From Shewanellaceae bacterium UBA2521 (lineage in GTDB: Bacteria; Pseudomonadota; Gammaproteobacteria; Enterobacterales; Shewanellaceae), in assembly GCA_002341165.1 (NCBI GenBank), contig DDNL01000084.1, positions 1 through 19,945 of the forward strand: a DNA stretch of 19,945 nucleotides, read 5' to 3'. The position numbers and the translations under genes were made by a program. Shown here piece by piece: positions 1 through 7,817 of the stretch (within the stretch, counting starts at the first letter, position 1; every line of letters begins with the position of its first letter). The notes under the pieces were generated by a model, which was given only the letters and a program-made list of their open reading frames with translations, had not been told where the DNA came from and ran no database searches.

Positions 1-5
1 TAAGT

Positions 6-66
6 ACAATCTCCTGTAACTATTGCCCACAATCTCCTGTAACTATTGCCCACAACCTTCTGTGAC
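6..66. repeat. 23-bp tandem repeat at the 3' end of the pilin gene
   Basis: The 15-nt core ACAATCTCCTGTAAC occurs at 6-20 and 29-43. A diverged copy with three mismatches lies at 52-66. The 8-nt linker TATTGCCC at 21-28 recurs at 44-51, giving an exact 23-bp period. The diverged copy is inside the pilin reading frame and encodes its last residues. The other copies lie beyond the stop codon at 43-45. A 23-bp unit is not a multiple of three, so extra copies cannot extend the protein in frame. The array may continue to the left of the window. Confidence 0.85.
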
Positions 67-582
67 AAAGGGTTTAGAGGAACTTTCACTTTCTGTGATT
101 TTAATCCAACACTTATCTGTTCCTAAGTGCAATGTCAAGGAAGTACAAGTGTTTGCTCCGGTTTTCATTGTACTGTAAATCTTATTGCCCTTTAAACCAG
201 ATATTCCTGTTGCGGTGTTGCAAGTATAATCTGTAAGGACGAGTTTATCAGATAGTGGCGACAGTAAGTAAAAAAGGTTATAACAATCTGAAGTAGTTTG
301 CAATATAGTGGGATAACCATTTTTTATACACACCTTCTCACCGTCAACCTCAATAGACCCTGAGACTTTTCCTTCCAGTGCAGCTTTAACAGCTCCCATA
401 TTCAAAGCAGCATTCATATTCATGACCATTTCTTTTCTTGCTTGTTTCATTGCTTCATCTTGCACAGATAAAAAGCGAGGTGCGGCAACAATAGAGAGGA
501 TAGATAAAATGAGAAGCACCATCACAAGCTCCATCAGTGTGAAGCCAAATGGCTGAAAAGAGGACTTCTGAAGGTTTATCAT
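43..582 (-). CDS. MSHA-type type IV major pilin (MshA/MshB-like)
   Basis: This is a 179-residue type IV prepilin. The leader is 13 residues ending in Gly, followed by the processed N-terminus FTLMELVMVLLILSILSIVAAPRF, listed here only to show Phe+1, Glu+5 and the hydrophobic helix at about residues 14-36. The AAPRFLSVQDEA stretch after the helix and a later NGYPT are typical of MshA-family pilins. Six cysteines in the globular half, the last one three residues from the C-terminus, suggest disulfide loops. The product would be cleaved by the prepilin peptidase and polymerised into a pilus fibre. The gene is divergent from the mshC-like operon, whereas mshA normally precedes mshC on the same strand. 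The start is the only in-frame Met giving a sensible leader, but the ribosome binding site is poor. It could be MshB rather than MshA. Confidence 0.8.
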   Translation of the reverse strand: MINLQKSSFQPFGFTLMELVMVLLILSILSIVAAPRFLSVQDEAMKQARKEMVMNMNAALNMGAVKAALEGKVSGSIEVDGEKVCIKNGYPTILQTTSDCYNLFYLLSPLSDKLVLTDYTCNTATGISGLKGNKIYSTMKTGANTCTSLTLHLGTDKCWIKITESESSSKPFVTEGCGQ

Positions 583-611
583 AGAGAATACATCTTAATA
601 AAACTCACCTA

Positions 612-639
612 TTTATAGTATAGACAGAGTGCTAAACAA
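612..639 (-). promoter_or_regulatory. Candidate sigma-70 promoter for the pilin gene
   Basis: On the minus strand TTGTTT (634-639) and TATAAA (612-617) are separated by 16 nt, 30-57 bp upstream of the pilin start codon. The call is from motif matching only. Confidence 0.45.
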
Positions 640-695
640 GCATCTTATTTAATTCTATCACTCTCAAGCGCAATTATGGCTAAAAAAGGTAATGT

Positions 696-724
696 TTGTA
701 TATTTTCACAAATCCAAATACAAT
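696..724 (+). promoter_or_regulatory. Candidate sigma-70 promoter for the msh minor-pilin operon
   Basis: TTGTAT (696-701) and TACAAT (719-724) are separated by 17 nt. Transcription would begin near 731, about 30 nt before the ATG at 762. If this is correct, the more upstream TTG start at 696 for the first gene is excluded because it lies inside the -35 element. Confidence 0.45.
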
Positions 725-761
725 AATAAATTCTATTATGCTCAGCACACAATACTTTAAC

Positions 762-1208
762 ATGCGTTCATATCAAGGGTTTACCATCATAGAAACCATC
801 CTCGTACTGAGTCTCCTCAGTATTCTCACTATTATGGCTATACCACGCTTTCAAACGGGTATTGACGAAGATGTGCAACTCCAAAAAGAATTAACGCGAC
901 ATATCAAAAAGCTGAAATGGCTAAGCATGTATGATCCGCAACGCGCTTATACGCTCGTGATAGAACAAACTCAAAAGCATATTTATTTAATCAAACAAGA
1001 TCAAGGTGCTTTACACACACAAGTGCTCACAAAATATGCGCCACAACAAATAATCGAGCTCAACCGTACCACACCTGATCTCATCAAAATTCAGTTTAAT
1101 CGATATGGTCGGCTTATAGGCCAACTCAAAAATTGCTCTGATGACTGCTTAAGCATCAATCAACATCCTATCTGCCTCAACCAAGAAGGATTTATTTTTG
1201 ACTGTTAA
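762..1208 (+). CDS. MshC-like minor pseudopilin (FimT/GspH type)
   Basis: This is a prepilin-like protein of 148 residues from the chosen start. The leader MRSYQG is followed by FTIIETILV with Glu+5 and a hydrophobic helix to about residue 30, ending in AIPRF as in GspH/FimT-type pseudopilins. The globular part is short with four cysteines near the C-terminus. Its position just ahead of MshD-, MshO- and MshP-like genes identifies it as the mshC slot. MshC-type proteins are thought to be minor pilins that help prime pilus assembly in the inner membrane. The start at 762 gives the standard short leader. An ATG at 738 (leader 14 residues) or a TTG at 696 (preceded by AAAAGG) are alternatives. 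The next gene overlaps its end by 11 bp. Confidence 0.75.
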   Translation: MRSYQGFTIIETILVLSLLSILTIMAIPRFQTGIDEDVQLQKELTRHIKKLKWLSMYDPQRAYTLVIEQTQKHIYLIKQDQGALHTQVLTKYAPQQIIELNRTTPDLIKIQFNRYGRLIGQLKNCSDDCLSINQHPICLNQEGFIFDC

Positions 1209-1734
1209 ATCTTATACTTCACAAGCGGGCTTATCCATGGTGGGACTTATTCTCACCCTTACCCTAATCAGTTTTATTATTATGAGTGTCAGCCTGTTTC
1301 TCATGCCACTATCCAAGCAGCGCTTATACGAGCATGAAAATGATACAGCCATGGCCATAGCTCAATCTATTCTTGAAGAGATCTGGCTCAAGCGCTTTGA
1401 TGAACGTCAAGGACACATTGAAGATCCGCGTTGTCAAACGAGTCAAAACAATCCATCCATGCCATGCAGTACAATACTGGGTTCAGAGCCTACAGACACC
1501 TTTCGTAACGATGTGGATGATTATCATAATTTGAATGAAAAAAACCTCATAACCGGCACTTCACATCGTTATGAGGAAGTCTACCCTCAGTTTCAGATCA
1601 AAGTTCATATACAATATTGTAATGCTTTAGGTATCAAAAGAAATCGCGTCACAGACTTCAAGCACATTCAAGTGCAAGTCACCACACCTCATGAGCAGAA
1701 GGTAATCTTAGAAGGCATTAAAGGAAATTATTGA
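1198..1734 (+). CDS. MshD-like minor pseudopilin
   Basis: This 178-residue protein has a short basic leader ending QAG, then a long hydrophobic helix (about residues 12-36). The stretch AMAIAQSILEEIWLKRFDE resembles the conserved segment after the helix in MshD proteins, as I recall the family. The processed N-terminus would be LSMVG, so Glu+5, which aligns subunits during assembly, is replaced by Gly. Pseudopilins lacking Glu+5 tend to sit at the fibre tip, as GspK does. The start is a TTG preceded by AGAAGGA with 7-nt spacing and overlaps the mshC-like gene, implying translational coupling. No ATG could give a proper leader. Its stop overlaps the next start (TGATG). Confidence 0.72.
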   Translation: MTVKSYTSQAGLSMVGLILTLTLISFIIMSVSLFLMPLSKQRLYEHENDTAMAIAQSILEEIWLKRFDERQGHIEDPRCQTSQNNPSMPCSTILGSEPTDTFRNDVDDYHNLNEKNLITGTSHRYEEVYPQFQIKVHIQYCNALGIKRNRVTDFKHIQVQVTTPHEQKVILEGIKGNY

Positions 1735-2621
1735 TGATCCACCACAAGCAAAAAGGTCTCACTTTACTCGAAATGCTCATGAGCATGATGATCGCTGGCA
1801 TCATCAGTATCGGTTTATTTCAGTTTACCTACTTTGCAACCAAAATACTGATACATCAAGAAACCTCTGTTGATGCAACGACAGAAAGTAAACTAGCCTT
1901 AGAAGCAATGACACGCGATATGCGTAGCAGCCATGAACAGGATATAGAAATCATCAAGGGGAATAACTTTGAATGCTTAAAAACGGCACCTATTACACAT
2001 TATGGCATCATCGATAAAGGCGATATACCATCTAAGCAAATACAACTTTATCCCGCTTTTCCTGTCGATTTTATCAAATATTATACGCTCTTTAACATCA
2101 CATCCATGCAGTTGCGGTTTAGCTCTAGATGGCTTCAAGAAGACTTTTTTTATCAAGAAGCCTTGACCACCATCAACAACTCCAACACACAACCTAAAAA
2201 AGGACTGATAGATATTGTTAATCCCACGGCTATCGAGCAAGCCAAAACCAGTTTATCGCCGCTTCGACTCTCTATGAGCTCTGCACGAGCTAAAAGAGCT
2301 TTTGTGAGCATGCGCCCTATATACTACTGCTTTGTTGGATCCGCATCTACACAATATGATGAACTCAAAAAGTGTCAAACTGAAACGCAACTGAGTTTTC
2401 AAGATATACAGAATGCACAATTTAAAGACTGTACACGCCTTGATATAGATATTCATCATGATCCTATTTCACCCATGACAGAGCGTTTTACCGTCTTAAG
2501 TTACAAACATATCAAGCATGCTTATGTGCAAATAGGTTATTATAAAATGTTACCGCAGGTCAGCGACACTGCACGCTTGCCTTTTCGAAGATATATACAG
2601 GTCCATCATGCGTTCTTATAG
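1734..2621 (+). CDS. MshO-like minor pseudopilin
   Basis: This 295-residue prepilin has leader MIHHKQKG, then LTLLEMLMSMM with Glu+5 and a hydrophobic helix. After it comes the stretch SKLALEAMTRDMRSS, characteristic of the large minor pilins MshO, GspJ and PilW. It is probably an assembly-priming or tip subunit acting with the MshC-, MshD- and MshP-like products. The chosen ATG overlaps the previous stop codon by one base (TGATG), and AAAGGA lies 8 nt upstream. A TTG one codon earlier is possible. The 3' end overlaps the following gene by 14 bp. Base use matches its neighbours. Confidence 0.75.
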   Translation: MIHHKQKGLTLLEMLMSMMIAGIISIGLFQFTYFATKILIHQETSVDATTESKLALEAMTRDMRSSHEQDIEIIKGNNFECLKTAPITHYGIIDKGDIPSKQIQLYPAFPVDFIKYYTLFNITSMQLRFSSRWLQEDFFYQEALTTINNSNTQPKKGLIDIVNPTAIEQAKTSLSPLRLSMSSARAKRAFVSMRPIYYCFVGSASTQYDELKKCQTETQLSFQDIQNAQFKDCTRLDIDIHHDPISPMTERFTVLSYKHIKHAYVQIGYYKMLPQVSDTARLPFRRYIQVHHAFL

Positions 2622-3069
2622 CTCTACATCTTCTTATTCTCAGACTCAAGGAAATCTTCTGTTGATTTCATGTGCTCTGCTTCTTGGTCTAGGCTTCATG
2701 ACCTTACAACTTTTGACCTTGATCGAAGAAACGGATCAAGCCACAACGACCGAGATTCTTTCCGCTCGAGCTAAATTTTTTTCCTATACCGCAGCCGAGC
2801 TTGCGCTCGTGCAACTTTACAAAGATAATAAACCTTACAACACAAGACTAAACTGCAAAGCATTGCCCACTGCAGTACAAGATCAAATCAAAAAGACACA
2901 ACTCAAGACAGTGCAAAACTGTCAAATTGATAGCTTATCGTGTAACACTTTAAATCAAGTTCACCGCATTCAAGTGAGCACATCATGCGCCATTGGATTT
3001 TGTGGTGCTGGCGCAGCGCAATGCCTACAGGGCTCAGCAAAGCTTGAAGTCATGGCTCGCAGAGAGTAG
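2608..3069 (+). CDS. MshP-like minor pilus-assembly protein
   Basis: This 153-residue protein has a 15-residue polar leader ending in Gly, then a hydrophobic helix (about residues 16-38) reading NLLLISCALLLGLG, without Glu+5. This is the usual arrangement in MshP, PilX and GspK-like subunits. The following segment (SARAKFFSYTAAELALVQLY) matches the helical stretch typical after the membrane helix in PilX/MshP proteins. Several cysteines occur in the C-terminal half. The start ATG has AGG 6 nt upstream and lies inside the end of the MshO-like gene. The short length and position between the mshO- and mshQ-slot genes support the name. Confidence 0.68.
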   Translation: MRSYSSTSSYSQTQGNLLLISCALLLGLGFMTLQLLTLIEETDQATTTEILSARAKFFSYTAAELALVQLYKDNKPYNTRLNCKALPTAVQDQIKKTQLKTVQNCQIDSLSCNTLNQVHRIQVSTSCAIGFCGAGAAQCLQGSAKLEVMARRE

Positions 3070-3077
3070 AAGATTCA

Positions 3078-4328
<1,251 letters not shown>

Positions 4329-4342
4329 AAAGAATTATTTAT

Positions 4343-4366
4343 AAATTCATTTCTACAAATGGATTT
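4343..4366 (+). terminator. AT-rich hairpin after the msh operon, possible weak terminator
   Basis: AAATTCATTT (4343-4352) and AAATGGATTT (4357-4366) can form a 10-bp stem with one G-U pair and a CTAC loop, 15 bp after the last msh gene. There is no clear U-tract and the stem is weak, so termination is uncertain. Confidence 0.35.
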
Positions 4367-4402
4367 CTTGACTAGAATAGAGATTAGTTCTGGTAACTTT
4401 AC

Positions 4403-4431
4403 TTGTGCTCATTTAAGAACATTGGCATAAT
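4403..4431 (+). promoter_or_regulatory. Candidate mreB promoter (extended -10)
   Basis: TTGTGC (4403-4408), 17 nt, then CATAAT (4426-4431) preceded by TGG, which gives an extended -10. It lies about 50 bp before the mreB start. The 154-bp gap and this element suggest that mre genes have their own promoter separate from the msh operon. Confidence 0.45.
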
Positions 4432-4482
4432 TAAGTTGTTTTACTCATTTTTAATCTAATTATTTACAAATAGGCGAGCTTC

Positions 4483-5529
4483 ATGTTTAAGAAACTCCGT
4501 GGACTTTTTTCAAATGACTTATCAATTGATTTGGGTACAGCAAATACATTGATCTATGTTCGTGATGAAGGGATTGTATTAAATGAGCCGTCAGTGGTTG
4601 CAATCCGTGGTGAACCAGGTATAGGCCAAAAGTCTGTTGCCGCTGTGGGTACCGAAGCAAAGCAAATGCTAGGAAGAACTCCTGGTAATATTCAAGCTAT
4701 TCGTCCGATGAAAGATGGTGTAATTGCAGACTTTTATGTAACTGAAAAAATGCTCCAACACTTCATTAAACAAGTACACCATAACAGCTTTTTTAAGCCT
4801 AGCCCTCGAGTTTTAGTCTGTGTCCCCGTAGGAGCAACCCAAGTTGAACGCCGTGCAATAAGAGAATCAGCTCTAGGTGCAGGAGCTCGTGAAGTTTACC
4901 TTATTGAAGAGCCTATGGCAGCAGCAATTGGTGCTGCACTACCTGTATCAGAAGCAACGGGATCTATGATTGTCGATATTGGCGGTGGTACAACAGAAGT
5001 GGCTATTATTTCTCTAAATGGTGTAGTGTACTCTTCTTCGGTTCGTATAGGTGGTGACCGCTTTGATGAAGGTATTATCAATTATGTACGTAGAAATTAT
5101 GGTAGTTTAATCGGTGAAGCAACAGCTGAACGTATTAAGCATAAAATCGGTACAGCTTATCCTGGCGATGAAGTCAATGAAATCGAAGTGCGTGGTCGTA
5201 ATCTAGCCGAAGGTGTACCGCGCAGTTTTACACTCAACAGCAACGAGATACTTGAAGCATTACAAGAGCCTTTATCAGGTATCGTTAGTGCAGTAATGGT
5301 TGCATTAGAACAGTCTCCTCCTGAACTTGCGTCAGATATCTCTGAGCGAGGCATGGTTCTCACAGGTGGCGGAGCTCTACTTAAAGATCTCGACCGACTT
5401 CTGATGCAAGAAAGCGGTATACCTGTTGTCGTAGCAGAAGATCCTCTCACTTGTGTAGCCCGTGGTGGCGGTACAGCTTTAGAGATGATTGACATGCATG
5501 GTGGCGACTTATTTGCAGAAGAAATTTAA
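4483..5529 (+). CDS. mreB: Rod shape-determining protein MreB
   Basis: This is a bacterial actin of 348 residues, the normal family length. It polymerises as antiparallel filaments under the inner membrane and directs the lateral-wall synthesis machinery with MreC, MreD, RodZ, RodA and PBP2. Actin-fold signatures are plain: phosphate-1 loop DLGTANTLI (residues 16-24), phosphate-2 motif DIGGGTTEVA near residue 165, and the adenosine motif LTGGGALLKDLD near residue 292. The amphipathic N-terminus (MFKKLRGLF) would bind the membrane. AGGCGAG lies 4 nt before the ATG. It is the first gene of the mreBCD-maf-rng cluster and is separated from mreC by a hairpin. Confidence 0.98.
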   Translation: MFKKLRGLFSNDLSIDLGTANTLIYVRDEGIVLNEPSVVAIRGEPGIGQKSVAAVGTEAKQMLGRTPGNIQAIRPMKDGVIADFYVTEKMLQHFIKQVHHNSFFKPSPRVLVCVPVGATQVERRAIRESALGAGAREVYLIEEPMAAAIGAALPVSEATGSMIVDIGGGTTEVAIISLNGVVYSSSVRIGGDRFDEGIINYVRRNYGSLIGEATAERIKHKIGTAYPGDEVNEIEVRGRNLAEGVPRSFTLNSNEILEALQEPLSGIVSAVMVALEQSPPELASDISERGMVLTGGGALLKDLDRLLMQESGIPVVVAEDPLTCVARGGGTALEMIDMHGGDLFAEEI

Positions 5530-5533
5530 TCAA

Positions 5534-5557
5534 AAAGGTGATGCTTGCATCACCTTT
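5534..5557 (+). terminator. Strong hairpin between mreB and mreC (terminator/attenuator candidate)
   Basis: AAAGGTGATGC and GCATCACCTTT form a perfect inverted repeat around TT, so a stem of about 10 bp with a 4-nt CTTG loop. It starts 5 nt after the mreB stop and ends 8 nt before the mreC ATG. Only a short TTT follows on the plus strand, so read-through is likely. The left arm contains AAGGTG, the only ribosome-binding-like sequence near mreC. The hairpin could lower mreC expression relative to mreB by partial termination, by mRNA 3'-end protection, or by masking the ribosome site. Confidence 0.6.
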
Positions 5558-5565
5558 ACTATGAT

Positions 5566-6753
5566 ATGAAACCAATATTTACACGCGGCCTACCCTTACA
5601 AGTTCGTTTGATACTAGCTATTATTTTCTCGCTACTGCTTTTGGTTGCCCGCAATCAAATTGAACCGGCGAGAAGCTCTCTATCATCTATTTTAAGTCCA
5701 TTGCAGTGTGCCGCAAACACGCCATCTTATATTGCGCAATGGATGTCAAATTGGCTCGAAAATAAAGAAAATCTAGAACAACAAAACCATGAATTACTCC
5801 ATCAGCAATTAATGATGAGTGAGCGCTTGCAAAAACTTGAGCATCTTCATCAAGAAAACATCAGACTTCGCTCTCTTCTCGGTTCACAAGAACGGCTCGA
5901 TGCCCGAAAAATCGTTGCCGAAGTCATGGCTGTTGCAAGCGATCGCTACCATCATTATATTGTCTTACAAGTAGGTCAACGCGATGGCATCTACGAAGGT
6001 CAAACAGTGATCGATAGTAAAGGCATTATCGGTCAAGTCACGCAAGTAGGCGCACTGACCAGTCGTGTCTTATTAATCTCTGACTTGCATCATGCTATTC
6101 CTGTTCGTGTTGCGCGCAGTGATGTGCGTTCAATTGCTTATGGTACAGGCGAAATTGATGAGCTCGAGTTGCGTCACCTACCAGTAAGCACAGATGTTAA
6201 AAAAGGTGATTTAATTGTTTCATCTGGCTTAGGTGGACGTTTCCCTGAAGGCTACCCTGTAGCGCGCATTAGTCATGTAGAGCATGACTCAAGACATCGT
6301 TATGCCGTAGTGACAGCAAAGCCTATTGCATCTCTAGATCGCGTACGGTACTTACTCTTGCTCTGGCCAGGCGCATCTCCTGTTCTCAAATCAAGTGCTT
6401 CAGAGCTAAATGCCAATGGCACCAAGAATAATACATCTGATCAGTCAACCGTACTGCAAAATCAAGATCATGCAGCTGCTGGAAGTGTTCAAAAAGTCAC
6501 AAAGCAAGCTGCAAAATCAAAAAAAATAAAGGATTCTACACTGAACAAAAATAAGTCTGCCAAGGCAAGAAAAAAAGAAAAAACCGTGAGAAAGAAAAAA
6601 CCTGCAAAAAAAGTGAAAAAAGAAAAAACAGCGAAAAAGCAAAAACCTACGCAAAAAAAAGAGCCCTCTCAGAGCACTAAGCCAACTGATGCGGCGTCGA
6701 ATATCAAGAATAAAGTGCGCACCACACCAGCAACACAGGAAGCCAATTTATGA
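5566..6753 (+). CDS. mreC: Rod shape-determining protein MreC with lysine-rich C-terminal extension
   Basis: This bitopic inner-membrane scaffold of the elongasome activates PBP2/RodA in the periplasm. The protein has 395 residues: a short cytoplasmic start MKPIFTRGLPLQVRL, nearly the same as E. coli MreC, a membrane helix at about residues 12-28, a coiled coil at about 65-105, and the beta-rich MreC core to about residue 275. The conserved GLGGRFPEGYPVA segment lies near residue 230. The remaining 120 residues form a polar tail with a dense Lys/Ala/Glu stretch, which the core family lacks. The start was chosen by homology: a TTG at 5545 has a better ribosome site (AAGGTG) but adds seven residues unlike the family. 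The last bases overlap mreD (ATGA). Confidence 0.95.
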   Translation: MKPIFTRGLPLQVRLILAIIFSLLLLVARNQIEPARSSLSSILSPLQCAANTPSYIAQWMSNWLENKENLEQQNHELLHQQLMMSERLQKLEHLHQENIRLRSLLGSQERLDARKIVAEVMAVASDRYHHYIVLQVGQRDGIYEGQTVIDSKGIIGQVTQVGALTSRVLLISDLHHAIPVRVARSDVRSIAYGTGEIDELELRHLPVSTDVKKGDLIVSSGLGGRFPEGYPVARISHVEHDSRHRYAVVTAKPIASLDRVRYLLLLWPGASPVLKSSASELNANGTKNNTSDQSTVLQNQDHAAAGSVQKVTKQAAKSKKIKDSTLNKNKSAKARKKEKTVRKKKPAKKVKKEKTAKKQKPTQKKEPSQSTKPTDAASNIKNKVRTTPATQEANL

Positions 6754-7229
6754 AAACTAAATCAACTTCCATTGTATGGTTAACCTTCTTGTTTGCACTC
6801 TTACTGGAGATTATGCCTCTACCGCACTGGTTTGATGCATTAAGACCCGATTGGGTGCTCATTGTCATGTCTTACTGGGCTCTTGCCCTACCACATCGTT
6901 ACAGTGTTTTTACCGCCTGCGGCTTAGGTATTATTCTTGATTTACTATTGGGTGCAACCATAGGAAGTCGAGGACTTGCTATGTCGATTATTATTTATAT
7001 CGTGGCTTTGAACTACCAAAGACTAAGAAACTTCCCTATCTGGCAACAAGCGTTGATTCTCACAACAACATCATTTATTTATCACACAATTCTCTTTTGG
7101 ATTGAATATGTGATTTCTCAGGTCAAATTTGATCCCACGTTCCTCTTACCCATTATCTCTAACATGCTCATTTGGCCTTGGGCACATTGGTTCTTAAGAA
7201 GAATTAGACGTCACTTTAAGGTCAAGTAA
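6750..7229 (+). CDS. mreD: Rod shape-determining protein MreD
   Basis: This small polytopic inner-membrane protein has 159 residues and works with MreB and MreC in lateral wall growth. About five hydrophobic segments are visible. The N-terminal part reads WLTFLFALLLEIMPLPHWF, and the motif RPDWVLIVMSYWALALPHR followed by GIILDLLLGATIGSRGLA is the hallmark of gammaproteobacterial MreD. The start overlaps the mreC stop by 4 bp (ATGA), so the two are translationally coupled. It is followed 3 bp later by maf. Confidence 0.95.
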   Translation: MKTKSTSIVWLTFLFALLLEIMPLPHWFDALRPDWVLIVMSYWALALPHRYSVFTACGLGIILDLLLGATIGSRGLAMSIIIYIVALNYQRLRNFPIWQQALILTTTSFIYHTILFWIEYVISQVKFDPTFLLPIISNMLIWPWAHWFLRRIRRHFKVK

Positions 7230-7232
7230 TTT

Positions 7233-7817
7233 ATGCCTCACTCTGTTCTTTACTTGGCATCGAGTTCACCTCGACGCCAAGAGCTGCTTTCACAACTGGG
7301 CTATCAATTTAAACAAGTCTCCCCCAATATTCCTGAAGTGCAACATCATGAAGAATGTGCTCAAGATTATGTAAAACGACTTGCACAAGAAAAAGCTCAA
7401 AAAGGCTTAGAGCTTACACACGCATCCGCTGTAGTATTAGGTGCAGATACACTCATTAGTTTTAAAGATCGTGTTTTTGAAAAGCCTAAAGATAAACAAG
7501 ATTTTATATCTATGATGCAGCAGCTTTCAGGGCAAACACATCAAGTTTTAACCGCTATAGCCGTAGCCACCAGCTCAAGCACCATCACACAACTCATCCA
7601 AGTCAATGTCCGCTTTTGTACTCTCACAGAACTAGATATCCAATATTACTGGGAGACCCAAGAGCCTCAAGATAAAGCAGGCGGTTATGCAATTCAGGGG
7701 ATAGGAGGTAACTTTGTTGAATCGATTCAAGGCAGTTACTCAGCTGTAGTAGGTTTGCCTCTTGTAGAAACACGTAACTTGCTCGCACAACACCATGTAA
7801 GACCTCAACATCTATGA
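7233..7817 (+). CDS. yhdE: Maf-family nucleoside triphosphate pyrophosphatase, YhdE type (dTTP/UTP)
   Basis: The 194-residue protein hydrolyses non-canonical and canonical pyrimidine triphosphates (dTTP, UTP, modified bases) to monophosphates, and Maf homologues affect septation when overproduced. The N-terminal Maf motif LYLASSSPRRQELLSQLG is intact at residues 5-22. So are VVLGADTLI with the catalytic Asp, the EKP segment, and the C-terminal DKAGGYAIQGIGG...GSYSAVVGLPLVET block. These match YhdE more closely than the YceF type. The gene follows mreD by 3 bp, the usual gammaproteobacterial arrangement, and overlaps rng by 4 bp (ATGA). Confidence 0.93.
   Translation: MPHSVLYLASSSPRRQELLSQLGYQFKQVSPNIPEVQHHEECAQDYVKRLAQEKAQKGLELTHASAVVLGADTLISFKDRVFEKPKDKQDFISMMQQLSGQTHQVLTAIAVATSSSTITQLIQVNVRFCTLTELDIQYYWETQEPQDKAGGYAIQGIGGNFVESIQGSYSAVVGLPLVETRNLLAQHHVRPQHL

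Noticed and set aside
6..66. Short direct repeats could be a CRISPR array
   Set aside because: The 15-nt cores are spaced by only an identical 8-nt linker, so it is a simple 23-bp tandem repeat with no unique spacers.
4421..4437. TTGGCATAATTAAGTTG as a sigma-54 promoter before mreB
   Set aside because: The GG and the second element are not 10 nt apart and the GC dinucleotide is absent; it fits an extended -10 sigma-70 site better.
5157..5495. 112-residue minus-strand frame inside mreB
   Set aside because: Ser/Pro/Arg-rich antisense shadow of a highly conserved gene.
5545..5565. TTG start of mreC with good AAGGTG spacing
   Set aside because: The added seven residues are not family-like, while MKPIFTRG at 5566 matches the E. 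coli MreC N-terminus. The TTG is also in the hairpin loop.
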